A stretch of 7,015 bases of DNA from Conexibacter sp. (GTDB taxonomy: Bacteria; Actinomycetota; Thermoleophilia; Solirubrobacterales; Solirubrobacteraceae), in assembly GCA_025964055.1 (NCBI GenBank), contig JAOPZP010000426.1, positions 1-7,015 on the forward strand, read 5' to 3'. Every line of letters starts with the position of its first letter. Position 1 is the first letter of the stretch. Under the pieces are notes generated by a model. That model was not told the DNA's origin, searched no databases, and saw nothing but the letters and a program-made list of their open reading frames with translations. The translations under genes and the position numbers were made by a program. This document shows positions 1-5,594 of the stretch, one piece after another.

Positions 1-769
1 CAACGGTCGCAAGTGGTGGACGTCCAACGCCCTGCACAAGAACTGCAAGGTGCTGATCGTCATGGGCAAGACCAACCCCGACGGCCCGCGCCACCAGCAG
101 CAGTCGATGCTCGTCGTGCCGATCGACACGCCCGGCGTGACGATCGTCCGCGGCCTGCCGGTCTTCGGCTACCAGGACCGCGAGGGCCACGCCGAGGTCA
201 CCTTCGAGGACGTCCGCGTCCCCGCCGGCGCGCTGCTCTCGGGCGAGGGCGAGGGCTTCGCCATCAGCCAGGCGCGCCTCGGCCCGGGCCGCATCCACCA
301 CTGCATGCGCTCGATCGGCATGGCCGAGCGCGCGCTCGAGCTCATGTGCCAGCGCGCGCAGGCGCGCACGGCGTTCGGCAAGACCGTCGCCGAGAACGCC
401 AACATCCAGGACTGGATCGCCGAGTCGCGCATCGAGCTGGAGATGATCCGGCTGCTGACGATGAAGACCGCGTGGCTCATGGACACCGTCGGCAACCGCC
501 ACGCCCGCGTGGAGATCGCCGCGATCAAGGTCGCGGCGCCGCAGGTGGCGCTGAAGGTCATCGACCGCGCCATCCAGGTCCACGGCGGCGGCGGCGTGTC
601 CGACGACTTCCCGCTGGCCAGCATGTACGCCCACCAGCGCACGCTGCGCCTGGCCGACGGCCCCGACGAGGTCCACAAGCGCACGATCGCCCAGCACGAG
701 CTGCGCAAGTGGGAGTCGCCCGCCACCGGGACGACCAACGGCGCGCGCTCCGCGGCGCTGGCCGGCTGA
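1..769 (+). CDS. Acyl-CoA dehydrogenase, ACAD10/11-like, 3' part only
   Basis: C-terminal two thirds (about 255 residues) of an FAD-dependent acyl-CoA dehydrogenase. The frame is open from base 2, and the N-terminal 150 or so residues lie outside the window, so no start can be given. Visible in order: the middle beta-domain with NGRKWWTSNA at the very start and the FEDVRVP turn (about base 205), then the C-terminal helical domain with RTAFGK (FAD contact), QVHGGGGVSDDFPL and LADGPDEVHKRTIA. The last block is typical of the ACAD10/ACAD11 branch rather than of classical short- or medium-chain enzymes. Where MCAD has its catalytic Glu in YEGT, this protein has Asp (codon 656-658) in ADGP; that alignment was made by eye. 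The stop is followed after one base by the SDR start. With an SDR and an APH-fold phosphotransferase downstream, the likely substrate is a 4-hydroxy/4-phospho acyl-CoA rather than a plain fatty acyl-CoA; this is inference. The family call is secure, the substrate is not. Confidence 0.93.
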   Translation, partial: NGRKWWTSNALHKNCKVLIVMGKTNPDGPRHQQQSMLVVPIDTPGVTIVRGLPVFGYQDREGHAEVTFEDVRVPAGALLSGEGEGFAISQARLGPGRIHHCMRSIGMAERALELMCQRAQARTAFGKTVAENANIQDWIAESRIELEMIRLLTMKTAWLMDTVGNRHARVEIAAIKVAAPQVALKVIDRAIQVHGGGGVSDDFPLASMYAHQRTLRLADGPDEVHKRTIAQHELRKWESPATGTTNGARSAALAG

Positions 770-770
770 C

Positions 771-1544
771 ATGGCCGCCGACCTCACCGGGCGCACGGCG
801 ATCGTCACCGGCGCCTCGCGCGGCATCGGCCTGGCGATCGCCGAGGCCCTCGTGGCCGGCGGCGCCAACGTCGTGCTCACCAGCCGCAAGCAGGAGGCCG
901 CCGACACGGCGGCCTCCTCGCTGGGCTCCGAGCAGGCCGTCGGCTACGGCGCCCACGCCACCGACGAGGAGGCCGCGGCGGCCTGCGTCGACTTCGCCGT
1001 GCAGCGGTTCGGCAGCCTCGACATCCTGGTCAACAACGCGGGCACGAACCCGGCGTTCGGGCCGGTCGTCGACCAGGACCACGGCCGGTTCATGAAGACG
1101 CTGGACGTCAACCTGTGGGCGCCGGCGCTGTGGTCGGGGCTGGCCTGGCGCGCGTGGATGCAGGAGCACGGCGGCACGATCGTCAACACGGCGTCGGTCG
1201 GCGGCCTCGTCGTCGGCCCGAACCTCGGCGTCTACCACGCCTCCAAGGCGGCGCTGATCCACCTGACCAAGCAGCTCGCGCTGGAGCTCGCGCCGAAGGT
1301 GCGCGTCAACGCGGTCGCCCCCGGCGTCGTCCGCACGCGGCTCGCCGAGGCGCTGTGGAAGGACCACGAGTCCGCGGTCTCCGCCGTCACGCCGCTGGGG
1401 CGCATCGGCGAGCCGTCCGACGTCGCGTCGGCCGTCGCGTTCCTCGCCTCCGACGACGCGAGCTGGATCACCGGCGAGACCCTCGTCATGGACGGCGGCC
1501 AGATCCTGGCCTCGTCGATGGCCGACGGCGCCGCCGTCGCATGA
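771..1544 (+). CDS. SDR-family NAD(P)-dependent oxidoreductase
   Basis: Classical short-chain dehydrogenase/reductase of 257 residues, the usual length for the family. The nucleotide-binding motif TGASRGIG is at residues 13-20 and NNAG at 88-91. The catalytic tetrad is complete: N114, S142, Y155 and K159 (YHASK). APG at 183-185 and the C-terminal MDGG also fit. A basic pair after beta-strand 2 (R39, K40) hints at NADP(H) preference; this is inference. It interconverts a secondary alcohol and a ketone. The ATG sits one base after the acyl-CoA dehydrogenase stop with no clear Shine-Dalgarno sequence, so translation is probably coupled. In the P. putida levulinate pathway an SDR (LvaD) reduces the 4-keto acyl-CoA to the 4-hydroxy form before phosphorylation, and its place beside the phosphotransferase makes that role plausible here. 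It could instead be a 3-hydroxyacyl-CoA dehydrogenase; sequence alone does not decide. Confidence 0.94.
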   Translation: MAADLTGRTAIVTGASRGIGLAIAEALVAGGANVVLTSRKQEAADTAASSLGSEQAVGYGAHATDEEAAAACVDFAVQRFGSLDILVNNAGTNPAFGPVVDQDHGRFMKTLDVNLWAPALWSGLAWRAWMQEHGGTIVNTASVGGLVVGPNLGVYHASKAALIHLTKQLALELAPKVRVNAVAPGVVRTRLAEALWKDHESAVSAVTPLGRIGEPSDVASAVAFLASDDASWITGETLVMDGGQILASSMADGAAVA

Positions 1545-2070
1545 TGGACCGCACCGCGTGACCGGCGCCTCCGCGCCGGCCGTCGCCGGCCTCGACACGG
1601 CAGCCGTGGCCGACTGGATCGTCGGCCTGCCCGGACTGGAGGCCCGTGCGCCGCTGCGGTTCGCGCGCGTCGGGCAGGGCCAGTCCAACCTGACGTTCCT
1701 GGTGACCGACGCCGCGGGCGCCCGGTGGATCCTGCGCCGCCCGCCGCTCGGGCACCTGCTCGCGTCGGCCCACGACGTCGCCCGCGAGCACCGGATCCTG
1801 CGCGCGCTGCAGGGCACCGCGGTGCCGACGCCGGCAGTCTGCGGCTTCACCGACGACCCGCAGGTCACCGACGTGCCGCTGCTGCTCATGGCGTGCGTCG
1901 ACGGGCTGGTCATCGACGACGTGGGGATCGCCGAGGGCCTCGCGCCGGCGCTGCGCGGGCGGATCGGCCACGCGCTGGCACGGACGCTGGCGCGCGTGCA
2001 CGAGGTCGACCTCGTCGCGACGTGGCTCGTCGACCTCGCCAGCCACAAGCCGTACTCCGCGCGGCAGCTC

Positions 2071-2073
2071 TAG
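2071..2073 (+). other. In-frame TAG stop inside the phosphotransferase
   Basis: The codons run AAG CCG TAC TCC GCG CGG CAG CTC TAG CGG TGG. The reading frame before and after the TAG is the same, and conserved residues continue on both sides. A single base change from AAG (Lys), CAG (Gln) or GAG (Glu) would create it; Lys or Arg is usual in such RQL(K/R)RW contexts, from my memory of the family. The 27 codons from here to ATG 2155 contain no ATG, GTG or TTG in frame. Confidence 0.9.
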
Positions 2074-2145
2074 CGGTGGCGGCGCCAGTGGGAGGACTCG
2101 CACACCCGCGAGCTGCCCGGCGTCCTCGACCTGGCCGACCGGCTC

Positions 2146-2157
2146 GAGGCCGCGATG
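2146..2157 (+). promoter_or_regulatory. Possible internal re-initiation site (GAGG and ATG) after the amber stop
   Basis: GAGG at 2146-2149 lies five bases before an in-frame ATG at 2155-2157, which is 81 bases past the TAG. A ribosome restarting here would make the C-terminal part of the phosphotransferase with the catalytic loop but no nucleotide-binding N-lobe. In the intact gene this is only an internal methionine codon, and GAGG is common in such GC-rich DNA, so the match may be chance. Confidence 0.25.
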
Positions 2158-2600
2158 CCCGAGCAGCGCGAGCTGACGCTCGTCCACGGCGACTTCCACC
2201 TGCTCAACGTCATCGCCGACCCCGCGGACGGCGCGATCCGCGCCGTGCTCGACTGGGAGCTGTGCACGCTGGGCGACCCGCTCGCGGATCTCGGCGGGCT
2301 GCTCGCGTACTGGCCGCAGGCCGACGACGCGCTGGGCGGCGTGTTCGGCGCGCCGCGCCTCGAGGGCTTCCCGTCGCGCCGCGAGCTGGCCGCGACCTAC
2401 GCCGCCGAGACCGGCCGCGACACCGCCGCGCTGCCGTTCTGGCACGCGCTCGGCCTGTGGAAGGTCGCGATCATCTGCGAGGGCGTGCGCGCCCGGGCGC
2501 TGGCCGACGAGCGCAACGCCGCGAGCGGCGGCATCCCCGCCGCCGAGGTCATCGACGACCTCATCACGCGGGCGCAGCTGGTCGCCGGCGAGGCCGGGCT

Positions 2601-3272
2601 GTGAGCGCCGCGCCGGTGCCCGCGGCGGTAGGGCTCGGCGCGCGGCGCGGCTTGTTGGTGGACTACGGCGGCGTCCTGACGACCGACCCGTTCGCGTCGT
2701 TCGAGGCGTGCGGCGTGGCCGAGGGGCTGGCGCCGGGCGCGGTGCGCGCGGCGATGGCGCCGGGCGGCCCGGTGAGCGCGACGTTCGCCGAGCTGGAACG
2801 GGGAGCGCTGGGCGACGCCGAGTTCGAGCGCCGGTTCGCGGGCGGCCTGGGCCTGGCACCGGAGCGCGCAGCGGGCCTGCGCGGTCGTCTCTTCGCGGGC
2901 ATGCGCTCCGACCACGCCACGCGCAACCTCGTGCGGGCGCTGCGCGCGCTCGGCGTGCGGACCGCGCTGCTGTCGAACTCGGCGGGAACCGGTGGCTATG
3001 ACCGCGAGCTGCTGGCCGAGCTCTTCGATGACGTCGTGATCTCGGGCGAGGCCGGGCTGCGCAAGCCAGACCCGGCGATCTACCGCCTGGCGGCGCGGCG
3101 GCTGGAGCTGCCGCCCGACGCGCTCGTGCTCGTCGACGACCTCGAGGAGAACCTCGTGCCCGCCCGGGCGCTGGGCATCGCGGGCGTGCTGCACCGCGAC
3201 GCGGCGTCCACCGCCGCGGAGCTCCAGGAGCTGCTCGGGCTGCGGCTCCCCGCTGCGCTCGCGGCTCGATGA
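2601..3272 (+). CDS. HAD-superfamily hydrolase (probable phosphatase, ACAD10 N-domain / YihX-like)
   Basis: Cytosolic HAD-like hydrolase of 223 residues. Motif I is LLVDYGGVLTT with nucleophile D21; the usual second Asp (D+2) is Gly23, as in other DxGGV/DxGNV HADs such as YihX and the ACAD10 and epoxide-hydrolase N-domains. Motif II is LLSNS (S125, N126), motif III is K155 in RKPDPAIY, and motif IV is VDD (D179, D180). Residues 30 to about 110 form the alpha-helical cap (type IA). The start is GTG at 2601, overlapping the phosphotransferase stop as GTGA; this keeps motif I near the N-terminus as expected. The end overlaps the MFS start (ATGA). Its coupling to an ACAD and APH kinase mirrors the HAD-APH-ACAD fusion of vertebrate ACAD10. 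The substrate is unknown; a phosphorylated pathway intermediate or a dead-end phosphate is a guess. Loss of translation past the upstream amber codon could reduce its expression. Confidence 0.88.
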   Translation: MSAAPVPAAVGLGARRGLLVDYGGVLTTDPFASFEACGVAEGLAPGAVRAAMAPGGPVSATFAELERGALGDAEFERRFAGGLGLAPERAAGLRGRLFAGMRSDHATRNLVRALRALGVRTALLSNSAGTGGYDRELLAELFDDVVISGEAGLRKPDPAIYRLAARRLELPPDALVLVDDLEENLVPARALGIAGVLHRDAASTAAELQELLGLRLPAALAAR

Positions 3273-4660
3273 CCGGGGCGCGGGCCCGGCGCGTCGCGCT
3301 GCTGCCGGCGTTCGGCCTGGGCGCGATCACCGTGTCGTTCATGCAGGCCTTGGTCGTCCCGGCGATCGACGGCATCGCCCGCGCGCTGGACGTCTCCCCG
3401 GCCACCGCCGGCTGGGCGGTCACCGTCAACCTGCTCGCCTGCGCCGTGCTGACCCCGCTGCTGGGCCGGGTGGGCGACCTGCACGGCAAGCGGACCGTGC
3501 TGCTCTGGGCGCTCGGCGCCTGCCTGGCCGGCTCGCTGCTCGCGGCGATGACGACGTCGCTGCCGCTGCTGCTGCTGGCCCGCGTCCTGCAGGGCGCCTC
3601 GGGCGGCATCTTCCCGCTCGCGGTGGGGATCCTCCGCGACGAGGTGGCCGAGGAGCGTGTCACCCGCGCGACCGCGCTGGTCAGCGGCATGCTGAGCCTG
3701 GGCGCCGGGGTCGGGCTCGTGCTCACGGGCGTGCTGACCCACGGCGGGGGCGACTACCACCGCATCTTCTGGCTGGCGGCCGGCGTGAGCGCGGTGGCGC
3801 TCGGCGCGCTGGCGTGGACCGTCCCGGCGCGCCCGCGGCACCTCGCCGGCCGGCTCGACGTCGTGGGCGCGCTGATCCTCGCCGCCGGGCTGATGGCACT
3901 GCTGCTCGGCCTGTCGGAGGCGTCGCGCTGGGGCGCGGGCAGCCCGGCGACGATCGGCTGCGTGGTGGCCGGCCTCGGCGTGCTCGCCGGCTGGCTGGCG
4001 TGGGAACGGCGCGTCCCGGAGCCGCTCGTCGACCCCGTGATGCTCGCGCGGCGCGGCGTGCTGGTGACCAACCTCGCCGGGCTGTTCGTCGGCCTGGCGA
4101 ACTTCGGCTGCGTCCTCGGCGTGACCCGGCTGGTGCAGGTCCCCCACATCCCGGGCGGCTACGGCTTCGGCACCTCGGTGCTGAGCACCGCACTCGTGTA
4201 CCTGCTGCCCGCCACGCTGTGCTCGGCCGTCGCGGCGCCGCTGGGCGGCGAGCTGGTGCACCGCGTCGGCGGCCGGCGGGCGCTGCTGAGCAGCAGCACC
4301 ATGGCGGCGGTCGGCTTCGTCGGCCTCGCGCTGGTCCACCAGCACCGCGGGCCCGTCATCGTCTGGGCGATGCTCGTGCTGTGCTCGGTGAGCATCGCCT
4401 ACGCCGCCATCCCGGCGCTGCTGGCCGAGGAGATCGACCCCGACCACACGGCGGTGGCCAACAGCATCAACTCGGTCGCGCGCTGGATCGGCGGCGCGCT
4501 GGCCAGCGCGATGGTGGTGAGCGTGCTGGCCGCCGACCGGGTGCCGCCGGAGTTCGCCTTCGTCGCGGTCTTCCTGGTCGTTGCCGCCGGCTGCCTGGCG
4601 AGCGCGGTGCTCGTGGCGCGCGGGCTGCCACGGGCCGACCGGGCGCTCGTCGCGGCCTGA
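3269..4660 (+). CDS. MFS transporter, DHA2 (EmrB/QacA-like) family
   Basis: Integral membrane transporter of 463 residues with about 14 hydrophobic segments, estimated by eye at 9-31, 47-66, 77-95, 97-118, 135-156, 165-185, 196-215, 226-245, 264-286, 302-325, 337-356, 362-384, 401-420 and 428-450. Motif A (GRVGDLHGKRT, 66-76) lies between helices 2 and 3, RVLQGASGG (105-113) falls in helix 4, and LSLGAGVGLVLTGVL (142-156) corresponds to the antiporter motif C region of helix 5. IPGGYGFGTSVLSTAL (294-309) resembles the helix 9-10 loop common in actinobacterial DHA2 proteins. Members are proton-coupled exporters of drugs or metabolites, and some act in uptake. The ATG overlaps the HAD stop (ATGA), so it belongs to the same transcript and may move the acid handled by the upstream enzymes; substrate and direction are not shown by the sequence. 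It converges with the minus-strand gene, leaving four bases. Confidence 0.93.
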   Translation: MTGARARRVALLPAFGLGAITVSFMQALVVPAIDGIARALDVSPATAGWAVTVNLLACAVLTPLLGRVGDLHGKRTVLLWALGACLAGSLLAAMTTSLPLLLLARVLQGASGGIFPLAVGILRDEVAEERVTRATALVSGMLSLGAGVGLVLTGVLTHGGGDYHRIFWLAAGVSAVALGALAWTVPARPRHLAGRLDVVGALILAAGLMALLLGLSEASRWGAGSPATIGCVVAGLGVLAGWLAWERRVPEPLVDPVMLARRGVLVTNLAGLFVGLANFGCVLGVTRLVQVPHIPGGYGFGTSVLSTALVYLLPATLCSAVAAPLGGELVHRVGGRRALLSSSTMAAVGFVGLALVHQHRGPVIVWAMLVLCSVSIAYAAIPALLAEEIDPDHTAVANSINSVARWIGGALASAMVVSVLAADRVPPEFAFVAVFLVVAAGCLASAVLVARGLPRADRALVAA

Positions 4661-4664
4661 GGAC

Positions 4665-5456
4665 CTACGCCGGCGTGCCGGTCCCGCCGCCGCCGCTGGG
4701 CAGCGTGATGGCGCCGTGCGGCGCGGCGATCTTCAGCGGCGCGTCGAAGCGGCTGAACGTCAGGTCCGACGCGGTCGACTTGTCGTCCTTCTCCTGGCAG
4801 CGCGGGTCGAGGCGGCCGCCGGCCCTGCGCCGGCCCGTCTGCGTGACGCGCAGTGGCAGCACGGGACCCGACGCGGTCACGTAGAGCCGGCCGGGCGTCG
4901 TGCCGGGCTTGTCGCCGCGGTCGACGATGACGACGGCCTTGCGGCCGGCGATGGTCGCCGTGCCGCCCTTGGCCAGCGTGCCCGTGCCGACCGCCGTGCA
5001 CGAGGCGAGGTGCTTGGGCGTGAGGTCCTGGAACATCGCGACCAGGCTCTTGTCCTGGCTGCCCGGCGCCTTGACCCAGCGGTCGGCGAGCTGCTTGGCG
5101 ATGCTCGCGCCGTTGCTGCCGCCGACCGACTTCCAATAGGCCGCATTGCCCTTGACGTAGACGCCCGCCGGCACCGCGATCAGGCGGACGGCCGACGCGC
5201 CCTTGCGGATCACGAGGTTCGCCCGGCCCGACGCCGTGGCGTCGCCGGCGAGGCTCGAGCGCCCGTCGGGATCGGTCTGGCTGCCGCTGAAGTGGTAGTT
5301 GCGGACCTTGCCGAGATCGCGCGACAGGTCGGCGAGGATCTGCCTCGGCGACTTCGCGGACTCGTCGGCGGCCGACGCCAGCGGGCCGCCGGCGGCCACA
5401 AGGGCGAGCGGCAGCGCGGTGATCAAGGAGGCTGAGCGAAGGAGACGCATGCGCAT
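4665..5456 (-). CDS. Secreted LppX/LprG-like protein (no lipobox)
   Basis: Exported protein of 263 residues. The N-terminus (MRMRLLR, hydrophobic core to about 24, then LASA-AD) is a Sec signal peptide with a likely cleavage after residue 29. No cysteine follows the core, so it is not a lipoprotein. The mature part, with ILADLSRDLGKVRNYHFSGSQTD, then GVYVKGNAAYWKS, DRWVKAPG and GRLYVTASGPVLPLRV, resembles the LppX/LprA/F/G (LolA-like) fold, whose members bind lipids or lipoglycans; this is recognition by pattern, not a computed match. Two cysteines (C153, C220) could form a disulfide. The tail is Gly-rich (SGGGGTGTPA). ATG 5456 is preferred because GGGG at 5467-5464 is seven bases upstream; ATG 5450 is the alternative. 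The frame stays open much farther upstream, but there it only runs antisense to the peroxidase gene. It is transcribed divergently from the peroxidase. The precise function is unknown. Confidence 0.83.
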   Translation of the reverse strand: MRMRLLRSASLITALPLALVAAGGPLASAADESAKSPRQILADLSRDLGKVRNYHFSGSQTDPDGRSSLAGDATASGRANLVIRKGASAVRLIAVPAGVYVKGNAAYWKSVGGSNGASIAKQLADRWVKAPGSQDKSLVAMFQDLTPKHLASCTAVGTGTLAKGGTATIAGRKAVVIVDRGDKPGTTPGRLYVTASGPVLPLRVTQTGRRRAGGRLDPRCQEKDDKSTASDLTFSRFDAPLKIAAPHGAITLPSGGGGTGTPA

Positions 5457-5524
5457 GTGTCTGCCCCACTTTACGGCCCGGCATGCGCGCGGGGGCGTGG
5501 GGCATTCGGATGCTGGGTCAAGAC

Positions 5525-5539
5525 GATCGCGTGATCGCG
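5525..5539. repeat. Tandem GATCGCG repeat
   Basis: Two perfect copies of GATCGCG separated by one T, about 55 bases before the peroxidase start. This could be a direct-repeat operator half-site pair, but a short repeat of this composition can arise by chance in such DNA. Confidence 0.3.
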
Positions 5540-5582
5540 GCCACCTGTCGCATCGGTCGCCGCCCCCGGTCAGAGTCCGATC

Positions 5583-5587
5583 AGGGA
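5583..5587 (+). promoter_or_regulatory. Shine-Dalgarno sequence of the peroxidase
   Basis: AGGGA lies seven bases before ATG 5595. It supports that start over the in-frame ATG at 5616, which has no comparable site and would shorten the region ahead of the twin-arginine motif. Confidence 0.65.
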
Positions 5588-5594
5588 TGCCCGC

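Larger units (their letters stand above)
1558..2604 (+). pseudogene. APH-fold phosphotransferase (ACAD10/11-type), interrupted by an in-frame amber stop
   Basis: Kinase of the aminoglycoside-phosphotransferase fold, in the subgroup that accompanies or is fused to ACAD10/11-type dehydrogenases. One frame encodes 348 codons before the TGA, a normal full length, but codon 172 (2071-2073) is TAG. Before it: the glycine-rich loop VGQGQSNLTF (about 38-47), the family signature WILRRPPLGHLLASAHD (about 57-73) and E77 of the following helix. After it: the catalytic loop VHGDFHLLN (D212, N217) and LDWELCTLGDP (D232, metal-binding Asp). The alignment flows straight across the stop (SARQL, stop, RWRRQW), so the gene is otherwise undamaged. 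The product up to the stop (171 residues, 1558-2073) lacks the catalytic site. The first start after the stop is ATG 2155, preceded by GAGG at 2146-2149, and would give a 149-residue C-terminal piece. GTG 1558 is chosen as start because the N-terminus then matches the family; GTG 1606 is an alternative. Expected role: phosphorylation of a 4-hydroxyacyl-CoA, as LvaA does. Whether it is functional is open. Confidence 0.85.
5457..5594. promoter_or_regulatory. Divergent intergenic region, presumed promoters of the secreted protein and the peroxidase
   Basis: This 138-base spacer separates two divergent start codons and must hold both promoters. The only -10-like element I can point to is TAAAGT on the minus strand (5473-5468), conspicuous in GC-rich surroundings and 11 bases before ATG 5456, which would imply a very short leader; I see no matching -35. 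It also holds TTGACC on the minus strand (5521-5516), a tandem copy of GATCGCG (5525-5531 and 5533-5539) and a small hairpin GCAT-TCGG-ATGC (5502-5513). No IdeR/DtxR-like or Fur-like box was recognised. Confidence 0.4.

Noticed and set aside
1541..1561. Short frame ATGATGGACC... between the SDR and the phosphotransferase
   Set aside because: It encodes only six residues and merely overlaps the SDR stop and phosphotransferase start; it could help coupling but there is no evidence for a peptide.
1725..2600. Plus-strand frame +3 extending the HAD gene upstream through the phosphotransferase
   Set aside because: The upstream part is an Arg/Pro/Ala-rich shadow of the phosphotransferase; the HAD fold begins naturally at GTG 2601, just before motif I.
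1486..3726. Very long open frame on the minus strand opposite the phosphotransferase, HAD and MFS genes
   Set aside because: Its translation is low-complexity Arg/Ala/Pro/Gly-rich with no family motif, as expected from the antisense of GC-rich codons; the plus-strand genes have full catalytic motifs.
3080..4447. Long minus-strand frame opposite the MFS gene
   Set aside because: Gln/His/Arg/Ala-rich shadow with no hydrophobic core or motif; it is the complement of the MFS coding sequence.
4810..4840. Repeated GCCGGC-rich blocks inside the secreted protein gene
   Set aside because: They encode the GRRRAGGRLD segment and reflect GC-rich Arg/Gly codons; nothing suggests a mobile or regulatory repeat.
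5502..5513. Hairpin GCAT-TCGG-ATGC in the divergent region
   Set aside because: A four-pair stem with no U-tract is too small to call a terminator or operator.
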